Shown piece by piece: positions 25,869 to 34,828 of a stretch of 64,000 bases of DNA. Numbering within the stretch: the stretch's first letter is position 1; each line of letters opens with the position of its first letter. Source of the stretch: an uncultured Thermomicrobiales bacterium. GTDB lineage: Bacteria > Chloroflexota > Chloroflexia > Thermomicrobiales > UBA6265. The DNA lies in the NCBI GenBank assembly GCA_902806355.1, contig CADCWI010000076.1, positions 8,663 to 72,662 on the forward strand, written 5' to 3'. A program made the position numbers and the translations under genes. The notes under the pieces were generated by a model. It was given only the letters and a program-made list of their open reading frames with translations. It was not told the origin of the DNA and made no database searches.

Positions 25869-26199
25869 GACAACGGTCACTCCTGGAGGGATCGGGCATG
25901 AAAAGTCAGGCGGTTCGTCGACGTTTTGCCCACGTGTCCGGGGACTCTGGCCACCGGCGTGACAAACGTCTTCCCCGCACTATATGACTGCGTCGCCCCC
26001 TGCGCAAAGCATCCGGTGCCGCGCTCGACGGCGGACCGATGCCGTATCCTGCATACCTGCACGGGAACCCGGAGCGCTGGGGCAATCTCGGGTATCCTTC
26101 ATGGGACGAACGGCACCCCTTGCACCGTGCCGGGTTTTTCTCCGTGGGGCCACGCGCACCGGTGAAAAGCACTTTTCCTGAGCGAAGCGGATCCCTCCC
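25869..26199. other. 331-nt intergenic region between divergent aminotransferase and hemA
   Basis: I see no credible gene here. It should hold promoters for both flanking genes. It contains a candidate plus-strand promoter near 25959-25986 and a short T-run after CCGGG near 26132, which might end a small structured leader of hemA. No recognised riboswitch consensus was found. Confidence 0.5.
25959..25986 (+). promoter_or_regulatory. Possible promoter for hemA
   Basis: GTGACA (25959-25964) and TATATG (25981-25986) are 16 nt apart, matching -35 at 5/6 and -10 at 4/6 positions. It would give a leader of about 205 nt before the TTG start of hemA. Confidence 0.3.
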
Positions 26200-27450
26200 T
26201 TGTCGGCTCCAACGATCGTTGTCGTCGGATCGAACCATGAATACGCTCCCGTGGATGTTCGTGAGCAGCTTGCCTTTTCCGGCACCACGCTGACCGACGG
26301 GTTGCGGCGACTTCGCGAATCTGTCGATGAGGGGCTCATCCTTTCCACATGCAACCGGACCGAGATCTACGCGGTGGGCGACGGCGACGAGCCCGACGCC
26401 ATCCGGCGCGAGATCTTCGGCTTCCTCTCCGGATACCACAACGTCCCCGCTCGCGTGCTCGAGCACGCCTCGTACGTCTGGACGGGCGAGCGCGCCATCG
26501 AGCACTTGTTCAGGGTGGCGAGCGGCCTGGATTCAATGGTCCTGGGCGAGCCCCAGATCCTGTCGCAGATTCGCGACTCACTGACGATGGCACGGGAAGC
26601 GGAAGCTGTCGGTCCGATCCTGCAGCGACTGGCGACCGACGCCCTCAAGACGGGAAAGCGGGCTCGTACCGAAACCGACATCTCCCGGAACCGGGTGTCG
26701 ATCGCGCATGCCGCGCTCGATCTGGCACAGGCGGAGCTTGGTTCGCTCCGGGGCAGGTCCGGTCTCGTTCTTGGCGCCGGAAAGATGGCGACGCTCGCCG
26801 GAAAACTCCTGCGCGCCAACGGCATTGGATCGCTCACCTTCATCAATCGATCCCTGCAGCGGGCCGAGGAGCTCGCCCGGGAAACGGGTGGCGCGGCATT
26901 GCCGTTTGCGGGGCTCAAGCATGCGATCGCCGGAGCGGATGTGGTGGTCGGCGCAGTCCATGTCGACGAGCCTCTCGTCACCGCGGAACATGTCCGGCGC
27001 CGCTCCACGCCATTGCTGATCGTCGATCTTGGGGTTCCTCGCACCGTCGATCCCGAATGCGGCCTGCTTCCCAACGTGACAGTGCGCGATGTTGATGCCC
27101 TGGAGCCGGTCGCGCGAGAAACCCGCCGCCGGTTTCAGGGTGAGGTCGACAAGGTTGAAGTGCTGGTGGGCGGTGCCGTGGCCGATTTTGGCGTCTGGGT
27201 CCAGAGTCGCTCCGGTGCCCAGGCGATCACCGCCGTACGGACCCATGCCGATGCCATCCAGCAGGCCGAGGTCGAGCGCGCCTTGCGCCGCCTGTCTCAT
27301 CTATCCGAGCAGGATCAGAATGTGGTTCGCGCGCTGGCCACGGGCATTGCCAACAAGATGGTTCATGCTCCCACGCTCGCGCTAAGAACCGCTCAAGGTG
27401 ACGACGACATCGGTCGTATCCTTGGGATCCTGGGCGTGGATCGTCGCTGA
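26200..27450 (+). CDS. hemA: Glutamyl-tRNA reductase
   Basis: HemA reduces glutamyl-tRNA to glutamate-1-semialdehyde with NADPH, the committed step of C5-pathway tetrapyrrole synthesis. The 416-aa product shows VVGSNHEYAPVDVREQLAF (about 8-26), ILSTCNRTEIYAV with the catalytic cysteine (about 51), LFRVASGLDSMVLGEPQILSQI (about 101-122), and an NADPH-binding Rossmann region SGLVLGAGKMATLAGKLL (about 187-204). LLIVDLGVPRTVDPE and a C-terminal dimerisation helix follow. The start is a TTG without a clear ribosome site. hemL follows after 281 nt. Confidence 0.95.
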   Translation: MSAPTIVVVGSNHEYAPVDVREQLAFSGTTLTDGLRRLRESVDEGLILSTCNRTEIYAVGDGDEPDAIRREIFGFLSGYHNVPARVLEHASYVWTGERAIEHLFRVASGLDSMVLGEPQILSQIRDSLTMAREAEAVGPILQRLATDALKTGKRARTETDISRNRVSIAHAALDLAQAELGSLRGRSGLVLGAGKMATLAGKLLRANGIGSLTFINRSLQRAEELARETGGAALPFAGLKHAIAGADVVVGAVHVDEPLVTAEHVRRRSTPLLIVDLGVPRTVDPECGLLPNVTVRDVDALEPVARETRRRFQGEVDKVEVLVGGAVADFGVWVQSRSGAQAITAVRTHADAIQQAEVERALRRLSHLSEQDQNVVRALATGIANKMVHAPTLALRTAQGDDDIGRILGILGVDRR

Positions 27451-27731
27451 CCGCGATCGTTGGACGGGCTCCACGCTTCGGGCACAATGGTGCAATCAGG
27501 GTCGATGGCATCGTACTGCGGTGCGTGAGCACGATGGCAGTGCCATTGCCGGAAATCGCAATTGAGACCGCCAGCAGGCGGTCAGCGCCGCATACCATGC
27601 GAATGCGCTTCGGCGGAAACTTGCGACCGTCGAAAGCGAGTTCCACGTTTGCCGGCTTGCCGGGTATCAGATGTGCGTGCGCGACGCCAGCGACCCCGTC
27701 CCGGCCGCCGTCCATGAAGGAGACTCCAACC

Positions 27732-29066
27732 GTGTCCCAGACCGTCGCATCAGCTCTTCGTTACACGCGGTCGGCGGAGGCGTTCGATCGCGCCCGTCAG
27801 GTCATCCCGGGTGGCGTCAACAGCCCGGTCCGGGCGTTTCGCTCGGTCGGGGGCTCGCCGGTGTTCGTTGAGCGGGGGGCCGGGTCCAGGTTCTGGGATG
27901 TTGATGGCAACGCCTACATCGACTATGTGCTGTCATGGGGTCCGCTGATCCTTGGACATGCCCATCCCGGCGTCGTCGAAGCGACGGTCGCCGCGCTTCG
28001 TAACGGCACGAGCTTCGGCGCGCCGACGCACGCGGAGACGACTCTGGCGGAGTTGATCCAGGGCAGCGTGCCAGGGATCGATCTCGTTCGGCTCGTCTCA
28101 TCGGGTACCGAGGCGACGATGAGCGCGCTTCGCCTCGCCCGCGCCGCGACCGGGCGCGACAAGATCGTGAAGTTCGCCGGGTGTTACCACGGCCACGCCG
28201 ACATGCTCCTGGTTCAGGCGGGCAGCGGCGTCGCGACACTGGGCTTGCCCGACAGCCCGGGCGTTCCCAAAGGGGCGACGGCGGACACCCTTGTTGCGCC
28301 CTTCAACGATGTTGCGGCGGTCACCGCCCTCTTCGACGAGTATCCGGACCAGATCGCGGCGATCATCGTGGAACCGGTCGCTGGCAACATGGGACTGGTT
28401 AAGCCGGATGACGGATTTCTCGAAGGGCTGCGGTCGGTCGCCTCGCGCCACGGCACGATCCTGATCTTCGACGAGGTCATGACCGGCTTTCGGGTTGCAC
28501 CGGGCGGCGCGGTCGCACGATACGGGGTGCAGCCAGATCTGGTGACCTTCGGCAAGGTAGTCGGAGGCGGCTTTCCGCTGGCGGCGTATGCCGGCAGCCG
28601 CGAGATCATGGAGCATGTTGCCCCGTCAGGCTCGATGTATCAGGCGGGGACGCTCTCCGGCAACCCGGTGGCGACGGCAGCCGGGATCGCGACACTGACG
28701 GCCCTGCGCGAGCCCGGGGTGTGGGACGCGGCGGCCGATGCCGCCACCCAGCTCGTCAAGGGGCTCGTTGACGCCGCGAGCAAGGCGTCGATCCCGGTCC
28801 GGGCGACGGCTGTGGGCACGATGGCGGGGATGTTCTTCACCGACGCCCCGGTCAGGAACTATGACGACGCGAAGACGAGCGATACCGCTCGCTACGCGGC
28901 GTTCTTTCACGGCATGCTCGAGCGTGGCATCTACTTCGCGCCTTCCCAGTTCGAGTGCCTGTTCCTCTCCGCCGCCCACACCAGCGACGACATTGCGACG
29001 ACGCTGAGTGCCGCCGCCGAGGTCTTCGGGATCATTGCGGCCACCCAAATGGCGGTCAATCGCTGA
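27732..29066 (+). CDS. hemL: Glutamate-1-semialdehyde 2,1-aminomutase
   Basis: HemL converts glutamate-1-semialdehyde to 5-aminolevulinate and is PLP dependent. The 444-aa product is canonical: RARQVIPGGVNSPVRAF, DVDGNAYIDYVLSWGPLILGHAHP, LVSSGTEATMSALRLARAATGRDKIVKF, GCYHGHAD, LIFDEVMTGFRVAPGGA, and TFGKVVGGGFPLAAYAG with the PLP lysine in FGK. GTG at 27732 with AAGGAGA 8 nt upstream is the start. It follows hemA, so glutamyl-tRNA to ALA is encoded together. Its 3' end overlaps the convergent propeller gene by 11 nt. Confidence 0.96.
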   Translation: MSQTVASALRYTRSAEAFDRARQVIPGGVNSPVRAFRSVGGSPVFVERGAGSRFWDVDGNAYIDYVLSWGPLILGHAHPGVVEATVAALRNGTSFGAPTHAETTLAELIQGSVPGIDLVRLVSSGTEATMSALRLARAATGRDKIVKFAGCYHGHADMLLVQAGSGVATLGLPDSPGVPKGATADTLVAPFNDVAAVTALFDEYPDQIAAIIVEPVAGNMGLVKPDDGFLEGLRSVASRHGTILIFDEVMTGFRVAPGGAVARYGVQPDLVTFGKVVGGGFPLAAYAGSREIMEHVAPSGSMYQAGTLSGNPVATAAGIATLTALREPGVWDAAADAATQLVKGLVDAASKASIPVRATAVGTMAGMFFTDAPVRNYDDAKTSDTARYAAFFHGMLERGIYFAPSQFECLFLSAAHTSDDIATTLSAAAEVFGIIAATQMAVNR

Positions 29067-30729
29067 TCGCGTACAGGAACCCGTCCCGGCTGCCGAAGAA
29101 GACGAACCCGTCGAGTACGACGGGTGATGTTTCGATGACGTCGCCAGCGAGGTAGTACCACATGGGGTCGCCTGTGGCGCGGTCGAGCGCCAGGAGGGTG
29201 TTCCCCGCACCTGTGATGACCGTGTCACCGCTGATGGTGGGGGCTGAAAGCGACTCCTTGCCGGAGGCGTGGAGCCAGCGCTGGGACCCGGTGGCCCGAT
29301 CAAGGCCATAAATGCCGCCATCGCTCGCGGAAAGCACAACCAGGTCGCCAGTGACCGCGGCGGTTTCGGCGCCACCCTGCGGGGCGGCCCAGACCTGGTC
29401 GCCGGTCGCCAGGTCGATCGCGAGCAGGGTACCTGCCTGCGTCGAAACCAGCACCATCGTATCGAGAATCGCCGGGCTGGCGAAGATCGCGCCGGTCAGG
29501 GGCGTTCGCCAATTCAGCTTGCCGGTCGCGAGATCGAAGTTGTAGAGCACCCCGGCGTCGGTGCCGAAGACGACTTGCGTGCCCGCGACCGCCGGTGTGC
29601 CGAACGTTACCCCATCGGTCGCCGCCCGCCACTTGATCTCACCCGACCGGGCGTCGATGCCGTAGACATATCCTTCCTGGCTGCTGATCACGACCATTCC
29701 CTCAGCCACGGTCGGCGTTGCCTGGCCCGAATACTGGACCGGAACGCGCCATCGCTCGGCCCCGGTTCGGGCATCGAGCGCCAGAAACACGAAGCCACCG
29801 CCGATGTAGACCGTGCCGTCGACCACTGCAGGTGAAGAACGCGTGACGTAGTCGCTGACTGTGACACGCCAGAGCTCGGTACCGTTCCTCGCGTCGATCG
29901 CAAACAGGATTCCGCTCTTGCCTGCGACGTAGATGACCCCGTTTGCGATTGCGGGAGACGAATAGACCTCACCGCCCGTGTCGAACCGCCATGCCAGCCG
30001 CGGGTTTCCTGCCGGCGGGGGGCCCGGGAGTATCCCGTTATGGAGGGGGCCGCCGCGATACATCGCGACTTCTCCCTGAATCGCTTGCCCGGCATCGTCG
30101 GGCACGACCGCGGGCGGCGTCGCGACGGCGGCGACTTCCGGTGAGCTCTCAGGGAGCGAGCCGAAGTCTGAACCAGAATCGGGGGTGGCAAGAGCACGAT
30201 ATCCGACCAGGCCGAGGCTCAGGATCGCCAGCAGCGACAGGACAACGCCCCAGTTCCGCAGGGAGGGGCCGTCGCGACGGATTCGCCAGATCCCGTAGAG
30301 CGCGAGGGCGACGCCGCCCAGCCAGCTCAGGAACTGCACCGCGGGATCGAACTGGACGACAATCGAGATGAGCACCAGCAAACCGCCGACGACGATCCAG
30401 CCGCCGCCGCCGTGGGCCGTCTCGACCCGCGTCCGGGCGCGGTTCAGCTGATCGCGGGCCAGGCGGCGGTTGAGCAGGTCGAGTCCGGCACGCGGGGCGT
30501 CGGAGGCGGCGACCAGCGTGCCGCGGATATCGCTGGCACAGTTGAGGCAAAAGAGATCGATTTCCTGGTTTTCCCAGCCGCACTCGGGGCAGACCCGAAC
30601 ATGGGCGACGTATCCCGACCACTGCCGCCGGACCGCGTCGCGCTCCGTTCGCCCATGCAACCGGCCTCCCAGCGGGTTGGTCACCGATGGACGGTTGTGG
30701 GTTGGGTCTGGCGGGGAGGTGCCGGTCAT
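29056..30729 (-). CDS. Zinc-ribbon, transmembrane and PQQ-like beta-propeller protein
   Basis: This 557-aa protein is an unusual three-part fusion. A zinc ribbon (CPEC and CLNC, cysteines at 47, 50, 61, 64) is followed by about three membrane spans (roughly 107-125, 132-147, 158-178). An eight-bladed-type PQQ/quinoprotein propeller then runs from about 225 to the end, with repeated blades such as GVIYVAGKSGILFAIDARNGTELW and GTVYIGGGFVFLALDARTGAERW. Several blades lack PQQ-enzyme catalytic residues, so it resembles BamB-like scaffolds rather than dehydrogenases. The ribbon would be cytoplasmic and the propeller outside. Function unknown. Confidence 0.8.
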   Translation of the reverse strand: MTGTSPPDPTHNRPSVTNPLGGRLHGRTERDAVRRQWSGYVAHVRVCPECGWENQEIDLFCLNCASDIRGTLVAASDAPRAGLDLLNRRLARDQLNRARTRVETAHGGGGWIVVGGLLVLISIVVQFDPAVQFLSWLGGVALALYGIWRIRRDGPSLRNWGVVLSLLAILSLGLVGYRALATPDSGSDFGSLPESSPEVAAVATPPAVVPDDAGQAIQGEVAMYRGGPLHNGILPGPPPAGNPRLAWRFDTGGEVYSSPAIANGVIYVAGKSGILFAIDARNGTELWRVTVSDYVTRSSPAVVDGTVYIGGGFVFLALDARTGAERWRVPVQYSGQATPTVAEGMVVISSQEGYVYGIDARSGEIKWRAATDGVTFGTPAVAGTQVVFGTDAGVLYNFDLATGKLNWRTPLTGAIFASPAILDTMVLVSTQAGTLLAIDLATGDQVWAAPQGGAETAAVTGDLVVLSASDGGIYGLDRATGSQRWLHASGKESLSAPTISGDTVITGAGNTLLALDRATGDPMWYYLAGDVIETSPVVLDGFVFFGSRDGFLYAISD

Positions 30730-30755
30730 TGCTTACCTTGCTTCCTGGAGCGATT

Positions 30756-31424
30756 TTACCCCCGGGCTCGCACCATGCGCCGGTTGCCACGATCCGGACG
30801 GCCGACACAGATCGTCCAGGGGAAGGAGCCGGTCAGTTTCTCGACTTCGAGTTCCTGACCGACGAAGTCCCCGAATGTCGCTCGCGACCAGAAGTTCCGG
30901 TGATCGGGGTCGGAGCCACGCGGGCGGATCTCGAGGTTCTTGCCGCGCGCCGCGTTCGCCAGGCAGAAGAACGGCTCGTGCGGTACGGAAAGCACAACTG
31001 CCCGCTTGGCGACACGGGCAAGCTCGCGGAGCGCGCGACGCGGGTCTTCCAGATGTTCGAGCACCTCGAAGCTGTAGACCACGTCGAAGCTTGCGTCCGG
31101 ATGGTCGATCGCGTAGATGTCGCCGGTCGAGATCGACGCGCGCGGATTCCGCAGCTGCGCAAGGAGAACGGAATCCGGCAGGACGTCGAATCCGGTGATG
31201 CTGACCTCGGGCATGGCCTTGAGAAAGATGTCGGTCACGAAGCCCTCGCCACAACCGGCGTCCAGCAGCGTGTCCGGCTGCAGCTCTTCCACGATCGCGG
31301 TGATCTTCCGATGAAAACGGTCGATCAACCGGCGCTGGATCGGGTTGTCGCTGGTGTGCTTGCGATAGTTGCTGGTATCGACGTTCACCGGGGCTTGGTA
31401 GCGGAACGTCTCACTGATACTCAC
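30756..31424 (-). CDS. Class I SAM-dependent methyltransferase
   Basis: This 222-aa protein has the class I methyltransferase fold: motif I DTLLDAGCGEGFVTD (about 50-64), motif II-like ITGFDVLPDSVLLA, a motif near SFDVVYSFEVLEHLEDPRRALRELARV (key FEVLEHLEDP), and a C-terminal region with PFFCLANAARGKNLE and WTICVGRP. It resembles methyltransferases of glycan and small-molecule clusters; the acceptor is unknown. The GTG at 31424 is used because AAAGG lies about 10 nt upstream. It follows a flippase-like and GT2 gene on the same strand, a setting that suggests lipid or glycan modification. Confidence 0.82.
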   Translation of the reverse strand: MSISETFRYQAPVNVDTSNYRKHTSDNPIQRRLIDRFHRKITAIVEELQPDTLLDAGCGEGFVTDIFLKAMPEVSITGFDVLPDSVLLAQLRNPRASISTGDIYAIDHPDASFDVVYSFEVLEHLEDPRRALRELARVAKRAVVLSVPHEPFFCLANAARGKNLEIRPRGSDPDHRNFWSRATFGDFVGQELEVEKLTGSFPWTICVGRPDRGNRRMVRARG

Positions 31425-31513
31425 GGGCCATGCCTTTCGATAGCGCTTGCACGCGTTCTGCATTCAGGGAAGGGAAGAATCGCCGGGCCGATTCCGGGTA
31501 TCTGGCCGGGCGC

Positions 31514-32563
31514 CTACTGGCGATGTGGCTCAAGGTCGTGGAGTCCCATCGGTTCCGGGCGGTGAGCGATCCACCATCGCGCTACCACGTACAGGATCGG
31601 GATCGCCGCGAACAGTGCAAACCGGTAGATTACCGCCGCGGCGATCACGGCGTCCCCTGGCACGTCAGCGAGCCGCGCGACCACATACATGAGCGCCTCC
31701 CGCACGACCGCGCCACCCGGCACCGGGCTCAGCATCCCGATCAGGATCGGGAGCGATGTCAGTCCAAGCACGAACTCGAACGAGTGATCCACATCGAGCG
31801 AGCGGAGAAGGAGCGCGATCACGATGCCTTGCATACCCCAGTACACGATCGTCGTCACAAGCGCGAGCAGCGCTCCGCCCGGTCGGGCCGAGGGCGCCAG
31901 CAGCATTCGCCTGACCACCGGCAAAACACGTTCCCGTCGAGTTGGCGACTTCAGGAGCCAGGACCCGGCCACAATCGCGAGTGCAACCAAACCGATCGCG
32001 CCGATCGTGAAGACCTCGGCGGATTCGGCAAGCTGCGTACGGACCGCCCCCGGCGAGCCTTCGGCGAGGACGAGCCAAAGGACCGTGCCGGCGCCGAGCA
32101 CGGCAACGTCCATGCCGATCTCCCAGATCGCGATTGTCCCGGTAGCCTGCGCATCGAGTCCCAGCGCTCGCTTGGTCAGGGCGGCCCTGGACGGCACCGC
32201 GAGGCCGATCGGTGCGGCGTAGTTGATAACCACCGAGGTCAGGAACGCCTCCGCCGCTTTCGGGAGATCGGACGTCCCTTGTGCCATCAGCACCAGGGCA
32301 TGCCATCGAAAACACAGCAGCGCCAGACTGCCGACGTAGATGGGGGCGGCGAGCAGGAGCATGCCAGGATCCGCGTCGACTACCGCCGCCAGCGCATCTC
32401 GCAGGGCACCCTGGATCCAGAGCACGACCAGTGCGAGCGCCAGCCCACTCGCGAAGATGACGGGTGTGGGGATCTGCCCGAGCGGGCCGAGAAGTCGCCG
32501 CCACCGGGCACGGGCCACGGGAGTGCCGGCATGGTCTCCCTTGTCGATCGGAAGCTGCGTCAC
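31514..32563 (-). CDS. Flippase-like integral membrane protein (LPG synthase TM / UPF0104 family)
   Basis: This is a 349-aa polytopic protein with about eight hydrophobic spans, of the MprF N-domain/AglD-like family (lysylphosphatidylglycerol synthetase transmembrane region). Typical elements are FLTSVVINYAAPIGLAVPSRAALTKRALGLD (key APIGLAVPSRA), ISLPILIGMLSPVPGGAVVREALM-like text (here LTSLPILIGMLSPVPGG) and VIYRFALFAAIP. The GTG at 32563 overlaps the GT2 gene stop as GTGA. Coupling with a GT2 enzyme suggests transport or modification of a lipid-linked sugar. A longer frame into the GT2 gene is a shadow. Confidence 0.85.
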   Translation of the reverse strand: MTQLPIDKGDHAGTPVARARWRRLLGPLGQIPTPVIFASGLALALVVLWIQGALRDALAAVVDADPGMLLLAAPIYVGSLALLCFRWHALVLMAQGTSDLPKAAEAFLTSVVINYAAPIGLAVPSRAALTKRALGLDAQATGTIAIWEIGMDVAVLGAGTVLWLVLAEGSPGAVRTQLAESAEVFTIGAIGLVALAIVAGSWLLKSPTRRERVLPVVRRMLLAPSARPGGALLALVTTIVYWGMQGIVIALLLRSLDVDHSFEFVLGLTSLPILIGMLSPVPGGAVVREALMYVVARLADVPGDAVIAAAVIYRFALFAAIPILYVVARWWIAHRPEPMGLHDLEPHRQ

Positions 32564-33699
32564 CCGGCGGCCACGGAAGGCTCCAGCTCCGGCTCGTGGG
32601 CCTGCAGCTCCGGACGCGTGCGAAGCCCAACGGTTTCCTTGAGCGGGGGTTTCTGCGCCGAACGAGGCGTATTGGAACCGTGGGCCTGGTATTCCCCGAT
32701 CAGGCCGAGCCCGAAGAACTGCGTCCCGATCACGACGAGCAGCACCGAGAGCAGGAGGGCGGGACGAGTGCCGATCGAATCGTCGAGCACGAACTTGACG
32801 AACGTCAGCCACACACCGAGCAGGACGCCAAGCGCGAGCGAAACCAGCCCGGGCAGCCCGAACAGGTGCATCGGGCGTTGCCGGTACTGCGTCAGGAAGA
32901 TCACGGTGAACAGGTCGAGGAAACCCTTCGTCAGGCGGGACCAGCCATACTTGGAAGAGCCCCATTGCCGTGCATGATGCTTTACCGGCAGCTCCGCGAT
33001 CCTGAACCCTTCGGCATGCGCCAGGACCGGCGTGAACCGATGCAGCTCGCCGTACAGACGGATCGAGGAGGTCACTTCGCGCCGGTATGCCTTGAATCCA
33101 CAGTTGAAGTCGTGCAGTTGCACCCCCGAGCTGCGCCGAACGGTCCAGTTGAAGAGTTTGCTCGGCGCGGTTTTTCCGAGGGGGTCCTTGCGACGCTGCT
33201 TCCAGCCAGAGACCAGGTCGTACCCCTCGTCGAGCTTCGTCAGGAAGCGGGGAAGTTCGTCCGGGTCGTCTTGCAGATCCCCATCCATGGTGACGACCAC
33301 ATCGCCTCGCGCAACCGCGAAGCCATTGGACAGCGCCTGGGCCTTGCCGAAGTTCCGGCGGTGACGAAGACCCAGGACGTGGTGGTCGAGACGGCTCAGC
33401 TCGGAGATCAGGCGCCAGGTACCGTCACGAGAACCGTCATCGACGAAGATGATCTCGTAGGGAAGGTCGGTGCGCGCGATCGTGGCGGTGAGGCGCTGAT
33501 GCAGTTCCCGTAGATTCCCTTCCTCGTCCATGACCGGGATCAGGATGGTCAGCGAGGTGATGGGCCGCTCGGAGATGTCGGACGAGAGGATGCGGGAGAC
33601 GGCGACATCCGGGTTGCGGGGCGTCACCAATCCTGCTTGTGATGCGCGAGGGCCAGCCTGGTTGCTGGGATGGTCTGAAGGCGAAACGGCTGCATCCAC
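32560..33699 (-). CDS. GT2 glycosyltransferase, dolichyl-phosphate-mannose synthase/GtrB-like
   Basis: This 379-aa enzyme probably moves a sugar from a nucleotide to polyprenyl phosphate. The GT-A domain has ILIPVMDEEGNLRELHQRL (about 52-70), IIFVDDGSRDGTW, NFGKAQALSNGFAVARGDVVVTMDGDLQDDPDELP (metal-binding DGDLQDDP), GWKQRRKDP, and HDFNCGFKAYRREV. Two C-terminal spans (about LFGLPGLVSLALGVLLGVWL and LLSVLLVVIGTQFFGLGL) fit the GtrB/DPM1-3-like form. GTG at 33699 follows GGGAG. Its stop overlaps the flippase-like gene, giving a probable make-and-flip pair. Confidence 0.88.
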   Translation of the reverse strand: MDAAVSPSDHPSNQAGPRASQAGLVTPRNPDVAVSRILSSDISERPITSLTILIPVMDEEGNLRELHQRLTATIARTDLPYEIIFVDDGSRDGTWRLISELSRLDHHVLGLRHRRNFGKAQALSNGFAVARGDVVVTMDGDLQDDPDELPRFLTKLDEGYDLVSGWKQRRKDPLGKTAPSKLFNWTVRRSSGVQLHDFNCGFKAYRREVTSSIRLYGELHRFTPVLAHAEGFRIAELPVKHHARQWGSSKYGWSRLTKGFLDLFTVIFLTQYRQRPMHLFGLPGLVSLALGVLLGVWLTFVKFVLDDSIGTRPALLLSVLLVVIGTQFFGLGLIGEYQAHGSNTPRSAQKPPLKETVGLRTRPELQAHEPELEPSVAAG

Positions 33700-33855
33700 G
33701 CTGTCTATGCTCCCGACGGTACCGGAACGAGCCTGGGTGAACGACCGCCAGGAACGTGGCGTGCGCTGGCACGCTCATCAAGCTCCCGGAGCAGCTTCAT
33801 GATCCGCGATCCCACCGTGGCTCCCTTGAGACGGGCCATCTCCGCAGGCAGGTTG

Positions 33856-33885
33856 ACTATAGTGCCATGCCGATCGACGGCGCAA
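33856..33885 (-). promoter_or_regulatory. Possible promoter for the GT2-flippase-methyltransferase genes
   Basis: On the minus strand, TTGCGC (33885-33880) and TATAGT (33861-33856) are 18 nt apart; the -10 box matches 5/6 positions, the -35 box weakly. It lies about 150 nt upstream of the GT2 start, just after the anti-sigma gene. Confidence 0.35.
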
Positions 33886-33934
33886 ACGGTACGGCCAGCC
33901 TACGGGAGGGGGGACACGGGCAACTCCGGTGGGT

Positions 33935-34828
33935 TCAACGGCCGGCGGGCGGCGTGCCAGTGGCTGGCTCGAGGTCGACCATGTACATAGCTCCACCGTC
34001 CTTTTGCGTTACAAGCACTTCCTTGAACTGGGATACGTCTTCGGAAGGAAACTCAAAAGCCTGCATCGCGCCTCCCTCCTTGTTGACATCCAGCGTGGAG
34101 ACCATCGCCTTCTCGCCCTGGGAGTCGACGCACCAGACCTCATGGTCCTGATCGGGATTCAGCCCCCAGGCGACCACCACGCCCATATTGTCTCTGGGGT
34201 CCACGCCGAGGCGTCCACGACCCGGGCACTCATCGCATTGCGGTTCCATCGAATAGAACTGCATGGCGTCACCCCTGGTGACGAGCTGGTTCAGCCCGGT
34301 CCCGGTGGCGAGCGTGGACTCCTGCTCCTGGTCGGCGAGATCCAGCCGCATGCTGTTTGCCCAGGCGCCGACGACGATCAGGGCCAGGGCCAGTGGCGCA
34401 ATGACCGCGGGCGCCACGTACCGCGACCACGGGCCCAGTGTCCGGCCGTCGATGAGCGCCCGGTCGGGTTCGGGTCTCGCGCCTTCCTGTCTGCCACGTT
34501 CCTCGGCGTCGAGGTGGCGGTCCAGCGGCGGTTCATATGGCGCTTGCGGATCGTCCGCCGCGACGCGGGCGAACAGCGCTTGTTTCACACCAGGAGCAGG
34601 AGCATGGTCCACCGGGAGCGCCAGGGGAAGAAGATCCACGACCCGACGAATCGATTCCGCTTGATCGCGGCATGGCTCGCACCAGCGCAGATGCTGCTCG
34701 ACGATGCCAGCATCGGTGCGGTCGAGCGCGCCAAGGGCATGGGCTTCCACCTGATCGAGGATGGCCTCGTGGTCGGCCCCGGAGGGGGGACCATGACGTG
34801 GCGCTTGATTTGTGGGCGGACCGCTCAA
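33935..34828 (-). CDS. RskA-like anti-sigma factor with zinc finger
   Basis: This 297-aa membrane-anchored anti-sigma factor has an N-terminal anti-sigma domain with HxxxCxxC (H46, C50, C53, in EQHLRWCEPC), a single span near 137-157 (APAVIAPLALALIVVGAW), and an extracytoplasmic C-terminal RskA-like domain (WGLNPDQDHEVWCVDSQG, KEVLVTQKDGGAMYMVDLEP). Such proteins hold an ECF sigma factor at the membrane and release it on proteolysis. The TTG start overlaps the sigma stop as TTGA. The C-terminal VWCV in place of the usual LWLV and an added CxxC (CDEC) are notable. Confidence 0.83.
   Translation of the reverse strand: MSGPPTNQAPRHGPPSGADHEAILDQVEAHALGALDRTDAGIVEQHLRWCEPCRDQAESIRRVVDLLPLALPVDHAPAPGVKQALFARVAADDPQAPYEPPLDRHLDAEERGRQEGARPEPDRALIDGRTLGPWSRYVAPAVIAPLALALIVVGAWANSMRLDLADQEQESTLATGTGLNQLVTRGDAMQFYSMEPQCDECPGRGRLGVDPRDNMGVVVAWGLNPDQDHEVWCVDSQGEKAMVSTLDVNKEGGAMQAFEFPSEDVSQFKEVLVTQKDGGAMYMVDLEPATGTPPAGR

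Noticed and set aside
27227..27715. Minus-strand open frame of 162 codons between hemA and hemL
   Set aside because: Its 5' part fills the intergenic gap and looks vaguely protein-like, but half of it lies inside hemA, it has no ribosome site and I recognise no family.
32564..32965. Upstream extension of the flippase-like frame
   Set aside because: It is inside the GT2 gene in another frame on the same strand; the GTGA overlap gives the real start.
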